This document shows positions 1-8,192 of a DNA stretch of 64,000 nt, piece by piece (the first letter of the stretch is position 1; every line of letters begins with the position of its first letter). Position numbers and translations under genes: made by a program. The notes under the pieces were generated by a model, which did not search any database, was not told where the DNA came from, and saw only the letters and a program-made list of their open reading frames with translations. This DNA is from Streptomyces sp. MspMP-M5 (lineage in GTDB: Bacteria > Actinomycetota > Actinomycetes > Streptomycetales > Streptomycetaceae). The DNA lies in NCBI RefSeq assembly GCF_000373585.1, contig NZ_KB891866.1, positions 1 to 64,000 of the forward strand. The letters run 5' to 3'.

Positions 1-2
1 GC

Positions 3-209
3 CTGCGGCACATCTTCTACATGGCCGCCCAGACGGCAATGATGCGACCAGGCCCCTCCCGCGACTACTACCTCAAGAAACGATCCGAAGGACTGCTGCA
101 CACCCAGGCCCTGCTCGCACTCGCCCGCCGCAGGGTCGACGTCCTCTGGGCGATGCTGCGCGACAAGAGGCTCTTCACCTCCGCCCCACCGGTCACGCAG
201 GCGGCTTGA
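3..209 (+). CDS. IS110-family transposase, C-terminal end (cut by window edge)
   Basis: Reading frame open from the left edge; the visible 68 residues match the end of the IS116/IS110/IS902 transposase C-terminal domain (HIFYMAAQTAMMR, then DYYLKKRSEG and a helical tail VDVLWAMLRDKRLF). IS110 enzymes are DEDD-type recombinases that move the element without terminal inverted repeats. Only the C-terminal part is inside the window, so completeness cannot be judged. An N-terminal fragment of a similar transposase lies on the opposite strand at 12.5-12.9 kb; whether they come from the same element cannot be told because they do not overlap. Confidence 0.8.
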   Translation: MRHIFYMAAQTAMMRPGPSRDYYLKKRSEGLLHTQALLALARRRVDVLWAMLRDKRLFTSAPPVTQAA

Positions 210-855
210 CACAATCATTGAGATTCCTCCCGTTGGTGTGCTCTGGTCGTTCGCTCGTCTCGTTCCCGGACGACAATGAGCTTCGAGCACCGGGTTGGCG
301 TTCCGCTAACACATGGCTAATGCGCTGCTGGAGAGCCCGGCACGGCGCGCTTGCCGCCCCGACGACATCCAGAACGCCGCCCCGTTCGCCGGGCTGTCGA
401 TGCCCCGAATCCCGCGCCACGGCTGCTCCTCGACGACAGGCGCCGCTCAAAGATCCGGCCACCGTCCCGGCTCCGAGTACGGGCGCAGGCACGACCTCGC
501 GTAATTCGAACAACACGTCGCCTCGGGCGGTCAGGCGCCCGTGCAATTCCACTCGGAAGCGTGGCGCTCCCGCGAACATGTCCCGTAGGACGGGCGGAGC
601 CCCGACACTCATTGCTACGGCCTTCGTCCTCTTCCTGTGGCCTTGTGACGAAGCAAAGGATCGGACGAAGGCCGCCTGAACGTCCTGACGTGACGTGAGG
701 TGGCGGAGTGTTCCGTGAAGAGGGCCAGTCGAGGGCAATGGCCTACGCAGGACACGATCGCTTCACTCGATCTGCTGAAGAGCCGTGGCGCATCAAATGT
801 GTGGTGTAAGCATGGGCATTCCTTTTCTGCTTATTCATGCACTTCAGGAGGTTTC
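210..855. other. Gene-poor flank of the IS110 element
   Basis: 646 bases after the IS110 stop codon without a convincing intact gene. Frames here have irregular codon use and lack ribosome binding sites. The only recognisable piece is a decayed transposase start on the minus strand at about 490-612. The stretch is somewhat less GC-rich than its surroundings, fitting mobile-element debris. Confidence 0.5.
490..612 (-). pseudogene. Decayed N-terminus of an IS701/IS4-like transposase
   Basis: On the minus strand, from the ATG at 612, the translation contains RFRVELHGRLTARGDVLFEL, which resembles the opening of a transposase group common in Streptomyces (pattern RFRxELYxCLTARxDALFEL). Similarity fades soon afterwards and the expected catalytic region is absent. 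Seen: the short similarity and the loss of the rest. Inferred: a truncated element remnant. The assignment rests on about 25 residues recognised by memory, so it is tentative. Confidence 0.4.
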
Positions 856-1017
856 ATGCCTAGTCGCCGCTTCCTTCGGCTCGTCGCAGTTCCGCTGCTG
901 GCTGTCCTGTTCTCGTTGGGAGCGGCTTCTGCCGCGGCGGCGGACACAAGCACCGAGACCGACCAAGGAGGGGGCTACGAGACAAACCTCGGCGCCCTCG
1001 TCGGTCTACGCATTTGA
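856..1017 (+). CDS. Small secreted peptide, function unknown
   Basis: 53 residues from an ATG preceded by a full AGGAGG at 846-851 (4-base gap). The N-terminus has a basic start (PSRRFLR), a hydrophobic stretch of about 18 residues and an Ala-rich end with a likely signal peptidase site around SAAAA-DT. The mature part would be only about 23 residues, rich in Thr, Gly and Glu, with no cysteine. It is either a genuine tiny exported peptide or the surviving 5' end of a longer secreted protein. It stands alone between mobile-element debris and the acetyltransferase. Function is not recognisable. Confidence 0.5.
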   Translation: MPSRRFLRLVAVPLLAVLFSLGAASAAAADTSTETDQGGGYETNLGALVGLRI

Positions 1018-1067
1018 CGCTACGGCTGCCGGTGGAAAAGGCAAGGCCGGACCGGCATCGCGCGACC

Positions 1068-1073
1068 TACGAT
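1068..1073 (+). promoter_or_regulatory. -10 hexamer TACGAT of a leaderless promoter
   Basis: TACGAT lies 7 bases before the ATG at 1081, and no Shine-Dalgarno sequence precedes that codon. In Streptomyces this spacing is typical of leaderless transcripts. It makes the in-frame ATG at 1072 part of the promoter and not the start. Confidence 0.5.
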
Positions 1074-1080
1074 GCGGCGC

Positions 1081-1479
1081 ATGGTGATCACGTACGAGTG
1101 GCGCGGTGATTTTGAAAACGCGGCCGTCAACGCCCTCCACGCTGAGGCGTTCGGGCACGTCCAGATGCCGGTCGATTGGCAGACACGGCTGCACCGTCAT
1201 AGCCTCGGCTGGGTTTGCGCGCGGGAAGCCGACAGGCTCGTAGGGTTTGTGAACGTCGCCTGGGACGGCGGCGTCCATGCCTTCGTTCTCGACGCGATGG
1301 TTGCTCAGGAGATGCGTAATTCCGGTGTCGGAACCGAACTCGTGGCGACGGCGGCGCGAAAGGCCCGTGCGGCGGACTGCGAATGGCTCCATGTCGACTT
1401 CGAGGAACATCTGCGTCCCTTCTACTTCGATGCCTGCGGATTTCGGCCAACCGACGCAGGGCTCATCGCCTTGCGCTGA
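1081..1479 (+). CDS. GNAT-family N-acetyltransferase
   Basis: 132 residues covering most of a single GNAT fold. The acetyl-CoA binding motif A is recognisable around residues 66-90: a beta strand ending in DAMVAQEMRNSGVGTEL, where the usual Q/RxxGxG/A loop appears as RNSGVG. The C-terminal beta strand LHVDFEEHLRPFYFDACGF is the common GNAT ending (FYxxxGF). Such enzymes transfer an acetyl group from acetyl-CoA to an amine; the substrate cannot be read from sequence. The start is placed at 1081, not 1072, because TACGAT at 1068-1073 looks like the -10 of a leaderless promoter. It converges with the LysR regulator downstream. Confidence 0.8.
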   Translation: MVITYEWRGDFENAAVNALHAEAFGHVQMPVDWQTRLHRHSLGWVCAREADRLVGFVNVAWDGGVHAFVLDAMVAQEMRNSGVGTELVATAARKARAADCEWLHVDFEEHLRPFYFDACGFRPTDAGLIALR

Positions 1480-1629
1480 CCACCTACGCTGCTGGGCGCC
1501 AGCTCTGAGGTGGGTGCCGGTGCCGGTGCCGGTGCCGGTGCTGTGCCTGGGCCGGGTTCGGTGGTGGTGCGTCAGGTGGTCCCTGCGGGCGTCGTGCGGC
1601 GCGCGGTCATGCGTCATGCGGGCATGCAG

Positions 1630-2517
1630 TCATGCGGTCGAGGATTGTGTGTCGATGCCGAGCAGCGTGAGGAAGGCGGAGGCGGCGGGTGAGGTGGGGA
1701 ACCGGCTCCAGATGAGGTGTTCGACGCGTTGCGGTCCGTTGGTGACTGGCACGGTTCGTAGACCGTGGAGTTCGGCGGCGAAGGCTGCGGGCAGGAGGGC
1801 GATGCCCAGTCCGTGGCGGACCATGCGGGCCATGAGCTCCACTCCGGAGACCTCGAAGGCGACTTCGCGTCGCAGGCCGGCGGTGGTGAATGCCTGGTCC
1901 GATTGGGCGCGGGCGGCGCTGCCGTCGGCGAAGTCCACGAAGGTCTCGTCGGCGAGGCGACGCAGGTCCACCTCGTGTCGGGTCGCCAGGGGGTGGTCGG
2001 GGGCGACCACGGCGACGTGTTGTCCGTGAGCGAGTTCCCGGTCATGGACGCCGTGGGGTTGGAATCCGGGTTGTACGCCGAGGAAGGCCGCGTCCAGGTG
2101 GCCGTCGCGTACCCGCTCGATGAGCCGTTCGCTGGATCCGGCCCGCAGGCTTATGCGGACCTGGGGGTAGCGCAGGCGGTAGTCCCGCAGTACTGCGGGG
2201 AGGTCGACGGCCGCCACGGTGGGGATCGAGCCGACGGTCAGTGTGCCTCGTATCTCGCCGGTGGATGCCGCGACTTCCGCGCGGGCCCGTTCGGCGGCTT
2301 CCAGGGACTGGCGGGCGGCGGGCAGGAACGCCTCGCCGGCGGTGGTCAGCTGTACCCGGCGACTGGTCCGCTCGAAGAGTCTGGCGCCCAGTTCCTTCTC
2401 CAGCCGGGCCACTTGGTGGCTGAGCGCGGACTGGACGACGTGGCACCGCTGGGCGGCGCGGGTGAAGCTCGCGGTTTCCGCCACCGCGACGACGTAACGC
2501 ATCTGCTGCAGGTCCAT
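1630..2517 (-). CDS. LysR-family transcriptional regulator
   Basis: 295 residues, the normal LTTR length. Residues 1-60 form the winged HTH (DLQQMRYVVAVAETASFTRAA, then SQ-type recognition helix QSALSHQVARLEKELGARLF). The rest is the periplasmic-binding-like effector domain, with its typical middle (GxLTVGSIPTVAAVDLP) and C-terminal half (HGLGIALLP). An in-frame ATG 18 bases upstream exists, but MDLQQMRYVV is the conserved family start. It is divergent from the VOC gene at 2723, the usual LysR-target arrangement; a T-N11-A dyad lies immediately upstream (2520-2542). Likely controls itself and the VOC gene. Confidence 0.9.
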   Translation of the reverse strand: MDLQQMRYVVAVAETASFTRAAQRCHVVQSALSHQVARLEKELGARLFERTSRRVQLTTAGEAFLPAARQSLEAAERARAEVAASTGEIRGTLTVGSIPTVAAVDLPAVLRDYRLRYPQVRISLRAGSSERLIERVRDGHLDAAFLGVQPGFQPHGVHDRELAHGQHVAVVAPDHPLATRHEVDLRRLADETFVDFADGSAARAQSDQAFTTAGLRREVAFEVSGVELMARMVRHGLGIALLPAAFAAELHGLRTVPVTNGPQRVEHLIWSRFPTSPAASAFLTLLGIDTQSSTA

Positions 2518-2519
2518 GG

Positions 2520-2542
2520 ATCCATGATGAAACACGATGGAT
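2520..2542. promoter_or_regulatory. LysR-type T-N11-A box
   Basis: ATCCAT-N11-ATGGAT: two perfectly complementary 6-base arms separated by exactly 11 bases, giving the T-N11-A core (T at 2525, A at 2537) of LTTR recognition sites. It lies between the divergent LysR and VOC genes, 3 bases upstream of the LysR start codon, which fits autoregulation. Confidence 0.55.
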
Positions 2543-2722
2543 ATCGATGACGAGCATGTGTTGGACCGATCGACGCCTGCCGGGCGATGCTGAAGCCAAC
2601 GGCGGACCGTGACGGCCAGCAGCTAGTCACCGGGGGCTTGCTCGGGCCTGGGAGGTTGACGTCCGTGGCCCGTCGTACGACCATCACCGGCGCTCCGGCG
2701 CCGCGACCTTGTGGAGAGACCT

Positions 2723-3112
2723 ATGCGTGTGATCGCGTTCGACCACCTCGTTCTGAACGTCGCCGACATCGAGCGCTCGCTGGCGTTCTACACCGGCCCG
2801 CTGGGACTGGACCCGGTGCGGGTGGAGGAATGGCGGGCCGGCAAGGCCCCGTTCCCGTCCGTGCGGGTGAGCCCCACCACCATCATCGATCTCATCAAGG
2901 CACCCGACGAGCGGTCGCAGGGCTCCAACGTCGACCACATCTGCCTGGTGGTCGAACCCCTCGACTGGCAGCAGGTCGTCGATTCCGGCGTCTTCACCGT
3001 GGTGGACGGCCCCGGTGAACGCTTCGGCGCCCGCGGCACCGCCATCTCCCTCTACGTGCAGGACCCGGACGGCAACACCGTGGAACTGCGCTGGTACCCG
3101 CAGGATGCCTGA
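2723..3112 (+). CDS. VOC-family (glyoxalase/dioxygenase fold) protein
   Basis: 129 residues with two beta-alpha-beta-beta-beta modules of the vicinal oxygen chelate fold. Metal ligand positions are recognisable: FDHLVLNVADIERSLAFYTGPLG at the start (His 7), VDHICLVVEP in the middle (His) and a C-terminal YVQDPDGNTVELRW (Glu). This last motif is the classic VOC ending. The start at 2723 follows GGAGAG (2713-2718); the GTG at 2711 overlaps that site and is less likely. Members include glyoxalase I, fosfomycin-resistance enzymes and extradiol dioxygenases; the substrate is not evident. Divergent from the LysR regulator, probably its target. Confidence 0.85.
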   Translation: MRVIAFDHLVLNVADIERSLAFYTGPLGLDPVRVEEWRAGKAPFPSVRVSPTTIIDLIKAPDERSQGSNVDHICLVVEPLDWQQVVDSGVFTVVDGPGERFGARGTAISLYVQDPDGNTVELRWYPQDA

Positions 3113-3179
3113 GCCGCCCACAGCGGCCGGCCCACCCATCGGAACGCTGTGACCGGCGAGCCGGGGCGCCTTCGAACGG

Positions 3180-4043
3180 TCAGAGCACCGGCGGGCCTGC
3201 TTCGATGCGGCGCAGTACCGGGGCCAGGCGGTCCAGGTCGGGGCCGGTCTGGATCTGACGTTCGTCCCACCAGGTGGCGCCGGCGTCGTGCAGCGGGCCG
3301 ATCACGTCCCTGGCCTTGGCCGGGTCCGGTGACGTGACGCCCCCGAGAACGAATTCGAAGGGGTGGCTGGCCTCGGCCGTACGGTGCCTGCGTACGTAGT
3401 CGACCAGTTCCCGTACCTCCGCCACGTCAGGCACATGTCCATGCCTGGCCGTCTCGAACAGCGGCACCGCGCCGTCCCACCGCGCTGCCCGCCGCATGGG
3501 CGAACGGCGCGGCCAGAACCCTCCGATCCACACCGGCGGGCCGGGCCGCTGCACCGTGGCAGGCAGCAGCGTCACGTCTCGAACGTCGTAGTGCCGACCG
3601 TGATGGCTCACCGGCTCGCCGGACCAGAAGCGCCGTAGCAGTTCCAGTCCCTCGTCCAACCGCTCGGCGAGGATGCGGGGTTCGGCGGTGTCGCCGAAGC
3701 TGCGGTACTCGTCCTCGATGGGACCGCCCAGGCCGGCGGCGAAGATCACCCGGCCGCCGCTGAGGTTGTCCAGGGTGGCCACTTGGCGGGCGAGTTGTTG
3801 CGGACGGTAGCGGGGGACCGGCGTCAGCAGGGGGCCGAGCCGGATCCGGGAGGTCGCCAGTGCGGCAGCGGCCAGCAGCATCCAGGGGTCTCCGAAGGGG
3901 CGTCCCTGGTGCTGTCGGTGCAGTACATGGTCCCAGACGAAGAGCCCGTCCCAGCCGGCTTCTTCGGCGGCGGTGGCCACGGTCGCGACGGTGCGGGGGT
4001 CGGCGAAGTCGCCGAAGTTCGGGATGTTGAGGGAGAAGCGCAT
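3180..4043 (-). CDS. LLM-class (luciferase-like) flavin-dependent oxidoreductase
   Basis: 287 residues beginning MRFSLNIPNFGDFADPRTVATVA and continuing AEEAGWDGLFVWDH, the F420/FMN-binding (beta/alpha)8 luciferase-like fold. Other hallmarks are RIRLGPLLTPVPRYRPQQLARQ and LDNLSGGRVIFAAGLG. Such enzymes oxidise organic substrates with reduced FMN or act with F420H2; most actinobacterial members with this start are F420-dependent, but the cofactor cannot be fixed here. The start is set at the conserved MRF; upstream in-frame codons give a low-complexity extension. It converges with the VOC gene, only 67 bases away. Confidence 0.85.
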   Translation of the reverse strand: MRFSLNIPNFGDFADPRTVATVATAAEEAGWDGLFVWDHVLHRQHQGRPFGDPWMLLAAAALATSRIRLGPLLTPVPRYRPQQLARQVATLDNLSGGRVIFAAGLGGPIEDEYRSFGDTAEPRILAERLDEGLELLRRFWSGEPVSHHGRHYDVRDVTLLPATVQRPGPPVWIGGFWPRRSPMRRAARWDGAVPLFETARHGHVPDVAEVRELVDYVRRHRTAEASHPFEFVLGGVTSPDPAKARDVIGPLHDAGATWWDERQIQTGPDLDRLAPVLRRIEAGPPVL

Positions 4044-4501
4044 TCCAGCAGGATGCGCGCGCGCCGGTGCCATGGCAATGGGATTCGGCGCAGTCGGCCT
4101 CACGAGTGGTGGACGACCACCGACCACCGACCACGTACCTGTCGACCAGCGACCACCTGGCGGGCTTCGCCGTCGCCGCCGCCCCGTTCGCCCCGCTTGC
4201 CCGCCGGATGCGCGGCCGCTGGGTCTGGGCCGTGGGCGTCTACGCTTTCGGGACCGTCGTCACCATACGGAACTCAGCCCGCTTCTCGCCCTACCCATGC
4301 GCGATTGACCACACGGCCCGCCCAGGCAATTGGGTGGCGAAGACTGGCAACTCGTTCGGCTGCTCGCCGAACCAAGTGGGGATGCAAGCGCCTCCATCCG
4401 GACACTGCAGGGTGAAATGGCCGTCGGACGCGGTGCGTTGGGCGCGCCCGTTCGTTACGGTCCTGAAGCCTTGTCAAGAGGAAATAGGATCGGAAGGAAT
4501 C
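4044..4501. other. Intergenic region between divergent genes
   Basis: 458 bases that must hold the promoters of the LLM gene (minus) and the DUF3574 gene (plus). GACCACC-type short direct repeats occur around 4110-4155. A plus-strand frame through 4150-4280 translates to a hydrophobic Ala-rich stretch that could be a membrane-protein remnant, but nothing identifiable was found. No gene is called. Confidence 0.4.
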
Positions 4502-4987
4502 GTGTCCGTGTCTCTCAAGTTCGCCTCCCGCACCCGCATTGTGGTTGTCGCACTCCTTGCCACGCTCCTCGGCGCGAGCGGCTCCGTTGCGTACGCAGCC
4601 CTGGATGACCAGAGCACAAGTCCGTCCCAGGCATCGGCATCCGTGGCCGCCGTGGGCAAGCCGTATATCAAGACCGAGCTCCTCTTCGGCACCGCCAAGC
4701 CGAACGGCGGCGCGCCGGTGACCGACAAGGAGTTCCGTGCCTTCGTGGACACCTTCATCACGCCGCGCTTTCCCGCCGGCCTCACGGTCGAGAACAGCTA
4801 CGGCCAGTACCGCGACTCGCATGGGAAGATCGAGCGTGAGCGCTCGTACAAGGTCACGCTCCTCTACCCGACGGGTGAGGCGCGCCGCAACAACAGCAAG
4901 ATCCAGGAAATCCGCGCCGCATACGACAAGCGGTTCCAGCAGGAGTCCGTGGCCCGCATCGACGACAGCGAGCGCGTCGACTTCTGA
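4502..4987 (+). CDS. Secreted DUF3574 domain protein
   Basis: 161 residues from a GTG preceded by GGAAGGA (4492-4498). Residues 1-35 are an export signal (SRTRIVVVALLATLLGASG, cleavage near AYA-AL). After a Ser/Ala-rich linker, residues from about 58 match DUF3574: TELLFGTAKPNGG, then FVDTFITPRFPAGLTVENSYGQYRD and ERSYKVTLLYP. The family is known from secreted proteins and lipoproteins; its function is not established. No lipobox cysteine is present, so this one is probably released. It is flanked by gene-free DNA on both sides and appears monocistronic. Confidence 0.8.
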   Translation: MSVSLKFASRTRIVVVALLATLLGASGSVAYAALDDQSTSPSQASASVAAVGKPYIKTELLFGTAKPNGGAPVTDKEFRAFVDTFITPRFPAGLTVENSYGQYRDSHGKIERERSYKVTLLYPTGEARRNNSKIQEIRAAYDKRFQQESVARIDDSERVDF

Positions 4988-5977
4988 TCAGGCCCTCGTG
5001 CTCCGGGCGGCGGCATCGTCTTCGTCATCGTGTTCGTAGCGGAACTCTGGGAACGAGAGCTGCATCGGGGTGGGAGGCGCCCTATGGCCGGTGGTCACTT
5101 GCCGTGTTGGTGCAGGGCTTGCTTGCCTGGCGCTCCGACGAAGGATCGTTCCTCGTGTGAGGAGGATCCTCTGTGGAGCGCCTGGTGAGACGTGCAGACG
5201 CGCAGACGTGTAGCGGCGGCCTCCATCTTGAGCAGGCCGCGTTCGGAGGGGTAGATCTGGTCGAGGCCCTGGCCCGGCAACGCTGCACCTGAGGCGGGTG
5301 ATCATTACGCTGCCCTCGGCATGCCGTTCGCGGCCTTGGTCGGCCAGATTTCCGCGGCATATCAGTCATAGGGTCGTAGGGGGGCCGCGGGAGGGGTACT
5401 CCCGAGGGGGTGCGCCGACCCGGTACGCGGGTGGGGAATACGGTCGCAGGTCCGGACGTTGCGCGATGACGACTAGTGACCAACTCGTCCGCTGAGCAGA
5501 GGAGTTGACGCGGAGCCGGCTGACCTCGAGGCAGGCCGTTGCCGCGAGAGAACAGGCTGCTGCCTCGCAGGATGCCTGACGTCGCCGCCGGCCCACGCGG
5601 GTGTGGGTGTGAGGGTTCATGGGCAGGTAGGGCACGCCAGGTCATGCCAGGCCACGCGGGGCGGCGTCCACCGATACTCTCGGAGACGTCGCAGTTGTCG
5701 CAGTCGTCACGGTCGGGTGCCTGTGGCCGGTTCGGGTTTTCGCCGTTCGAGCGAGGGAGAGGATCTTTCCGGCTCCCAACGGTCGGCCGGCTGGACACGA
5801 AAGACAGCAAAGCACTGAAGTCACCAAACGAACTGAAGTCATCAAAGGCACTGAAGTCACCAAGCTGCTGATCACAGCAAGGCACCGAGGACAGCCAGGC
5901 GCTGAAGGCAGCGAGGGCGCTCAGGCCAGTCAAGGTAGTGCAGGCGCTGAAGGTAGTGCGGAGGAAGAGGAGCAGGG
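4988..5977. other. Gene-free kilobase with short repeats
   Basis: 990 bases with several overlapping frames but none with consistent codon use, a ribosome binding site or a recognisable product. The last 160 bases before the ATP-grasp gene are noticeably lower in GC and contain three 14-bp repeats with an exact 18-bp period (5814-5863), followed by two copies of CAGGCGCTGAAGG (5897 and 5941). The promoter of the ATP-grasp gene must lie in this region. Confidence 0.5.
5814..5863. repeat. Three 18-bp-period direct repeats
   Basis: ACTGAAGTCACCAA at 5814-5827, ACTGAAGTCATCAA at 5832-5845 and ACTGAAGTCACCAA at 5850-5863: three copies, one mismatch, exact 18-bp spacing. They sit 115-165 bases upstream of the ATP-grasp start codon. 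Confidence 0.75.
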
Positions 5978-7033
5978 ATGCCGTCGGTGATCGACGCACC
6001 AGCAGAGGTCTGGGTGCTGGCACGGGAACACCCTGCGCCGTTGATGCGGGCGACGCAGGCTCTGAGCGAAGCCCTGGAGCGGACGTACGGGCCGCGGTTC
6101 GCCGTGTGGCATTCCGATGAGTTCGTCTTCGGGGTGCGGGACGGTCGGTTGGTGCTCCAGACGTTGGGGGGACAGGACGTTCCGCCGCCCAAGGTGGTTG
6201 TGGTGCGGCAGACGCCTGGTTCCATGGCGCAGCACCGTGAGCTGACCCTGCTTCGGCACCTGGAGCACATGGGCGCCGTACTGATCAACTCGGCGGACGC
6301 CCACCAGCTGTGCGGCAACAAGATCTGGCAGTTCCAGGAGCTGGCCGCGGCCGGACTGCCGGTGCCCGATTCCCTGTCGTACGCCACCGCGCCGTTCGGG
6401 GGTGTGGTGCGCAGTCCTCAGGTGGAGGCGCCGTGCGTACTGAAGACCGTCAACGGGCGGAACGGTGCCCATGTGTTCCTCGTCCCCGACAAGGGGATGT
6501 TGACGTCGCTGTCGGGCAGCCTCGCCCAGGACGTGCCGCTCATCGTGCAGGAGTACGTAGCCGCGTCCCACGGCCGGGATCTGCGGGTGATCGTCGTGGA
6601 CGGGGAGCCGGTTGCGGCGCAGGTCCGCTCCTCCCGCGACGGGTCCCTGACGTCCAATCTCGCCCGGGGCGCCGCTGCCGAACTGTGCCTGGGCCGCTAT
6701 CCGGAGGGGGAGGCCCTGGCAGTCCGGGCGGCCAGGACGCTCGGGCTGACCCTTGCCGGGGTCGATCTGCTCTTCACCGCCGACGGTGGCCACACGGTTT
6801 GCGAAGTCAATGCGGTGCCTGGTTGGCGCCCCCGGATGACCACGGTCGTCCCCGCGATCACCGCAGCCATTGAAAGCATCCTGGCCGGGGCCAATGCCGA
6901 CGCCGATGCCGGTGTCGACGCCGGTGCGGGCACCGGTGCGGGTGCCAGCACGGAGACTGGCGCGGCGGTCGACATGGAGGAACAGCGGCGACGGCGGTCA
7001 GGCCCGGCCGGCGACGCACAGACGACCGCCTGA
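5978..7033 (+). CDS. RimK-like ATP-grasp ligase
   Basis: 351 residues. The first ~95 residues form the variable N-terminal domain; then comes an ATP-grasp core: LINSADAHQLCGNKIWQFQELAAAGLPVPDS, CVLKTVNGRNGAHVFLV (ATP-binding Lys and glycine-rich loop), LIVQEYVAASHGRDLRVIVVDGEPVAA and the Mg-binding end VCEVNAVPGWR (E-x-N). This order matches RimK/LysX-type enzymes, which ligate an amino acid to a carboxylate with ATP. The substrate is unknown. The start ATG follows AGGAGCAGGG. The last ~55 residues are a low-complexity Ala/Gly/Asp tail. No carrier protein or other LysW-like partner lies nearby. Confidence 0.8.
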   Translation: MPSVIDAPAEVWVLAREHPAPLMRATQALSEALERTYGPRFAVWHSDEFVFGVRDGRLVLQTLGGQDVPPPKVVVVRQTPGSMAQHRELTLLRHLEHMGAVLINSADAHQLCGNKIWQFQELAAAGLPVPDSLSYATAPFGGVVRSPQVEAPCVLKTVNGRNGAHVFLVPDKGMLTSLSGSLAQDVPLIVQEYVAASHGRDLRVIVVDGEPVAAQVRSSRDGSLTSNLARGAAAELCLGRYPEGEALAVRAARTLGLTLAGVDLLFTADGGHTVCEVNAVPGWRPRMTTVVPAITAAIESILAGANADADAGVDAGAGTGAGASTETGAAVDMEEQRRRRSGPAGDAQTTA

Positions 7034-7118
7034 GGGGTTGGGGTGTGGACGGTCGCCGGGGCGTGGGGATCGCACAAGGAATGAGTCCGTCCCAGGCGTT
7101 CGGTCGAGCGGGCTGGTC

Positions 7119-7910
7119 TCACCGGTGCCACAGGTAGCGGCCGAGGCTGCGTTTGAGGGGTGGGGGAGTGATGTGGAGGAGGGCGGCCGCGGCCTTGTAC
7201 GGGACGCCGGGCACACATCGCCTGGTGCCTGCCGCGACGGCCTTGAGGCCGGCGGCGGCGACCTTGTCCGCCTCCAACCAGAAGAAGCCCGGCACCGGGG
7301 CGGCGGCCAGGTCGTTCGACGCGAAGTAGTCGGTCTTGGTCAGGCCCGGCAGGAGTGCGGTGATGTGGATGTCCGAGCCGCGGTTCTCGATGGCGAGGGT
7401 CTCCGAGAAGTGGGTCAGGAACGCCTTGGTCGCGGCGTAGGTGGCGAGCGACGGCGAGGGCAACTCACCGGTCAGGGAAGAGACGTTGAGGATGCCGCCA
7501 TGGCCTTCGCCGCGCATGAGCGGCAGGACGCACCTGGTGAGCCGCAGCGCTGCCTCGTTGTTCAGGCGGAGGGTGGTCTCCTCCCGTTCCATCGGAAGGT
7601 TGGCGAAGACGCCGGCGCCGCCCGAACCGGCGTTGTTGACCAGAAGCTCGATCGGTCTGTCGGTATCGGTGAGGCGAGACTCCACCTGTGCCAGCTGTTC
7701 GGGGTCGGTGAGGTCGGCCGGCAGTACGTCCACCTTGATGCCGTGGGCCTGCCGTAGTTCCTCGGCGAGGCCCCGTAAGAGGGTTTCTCGGCGGGCGACG
7801 AGCGTCAGGGTGACGCCGCGGGCGGCCAACTGCCGCGCCATGGCGCTGCCGATACCACTGGAAGCGCCGGTGATCAGCGCGGATCGGTAGGGATAGGGTC
7901 GGTCAGCCAT
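7119..7910 (-). CDS. Short-chain dehydrogenase/reductase
   Basis: 263 residues with the classical SDR fold. The Rossmann nucleotide motif is ALITGASSGIG (TGxxxGxG), the structural motif is LLVNNAGSGG (NNAG), and the catalytic set is Ser in NVSSLTG plus YAATK (YxxxK). The C-terminus is slightly extended and basic (PPPLKRSLGRYLWHR), common in the YqjQ/DltE-like subgroup. Substrate unknown. The start at 7910 follows GGGGAG at the right distance; upstream in-frame codons give an unlikely extension. It converges with the ATP-grasp gene, 85 bases apart. Confidence 0.88.
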   Translation of the reverse strand: MADRPYPYRSALITGASSGIGSAMARQLAARGVTLTLVARRETLLRGLAEELRQAHGIKVDVLPADLTDPEQLAQVESRLTDTDRPIELLVNNAGSGGAGVFANLPMEREETTLRLNNEAALRLTRCVLPLMRGEGHGGILNVSSLTGELPSPSLATYAATKAFLTHFSETLAIENRGSDIHITALLPGLTKTDYFASNDLAAAPVPGFFWLEADKVAAAGLKAVAAGTRRCVPGVPYKAAAALLHITPPPLKRSLGRYLWHR

Positions 7911-8192
7911 AGGTGATCTCCCCTGCTCGGTCGGGCAAAGAACGTACACCACAGCCAGCCCGGGACGACAGGGCGCATGGGATCACGGGGGGCGGTTGCC
8001 GTGCACCTCGCCGAGGCGGCTGTATCCGCCGAACTGCCCGTTTGTCCGCTTGACGGCATCCGTGGAGCTGCTGACGGTACGCGCTCGGGGCAGGCTTTGC
8101 TGGTCTTCGTCGCGCTCGGTGGCGCAGTCGAGGGGCTCGTCCGAGGGGAGCGGTTACGGCCCCGTGCTTCGTAGTTGCAGGGCTGTGGTGTG

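Noticed and set aside
1511..1545. GGTGCC hexamer run as a regulatory element
   Set aside because: Simple repeat at the end of convergent genes; most likely slippage.
5814..5863. CRISPR array
   Set aside because: Repeat units of 14 bases with 4-base spacing and only three copies; no spacers, no cas genes.
5082..6023. Minus-strand frame with Phe/Asp/Ser repeats (GDFSAFDDFSSFGDFSA)
   Set aside because: The repetitive protein is produced by the 18-bp DNA repeats; flanking parts lack coding bias and any start signal.
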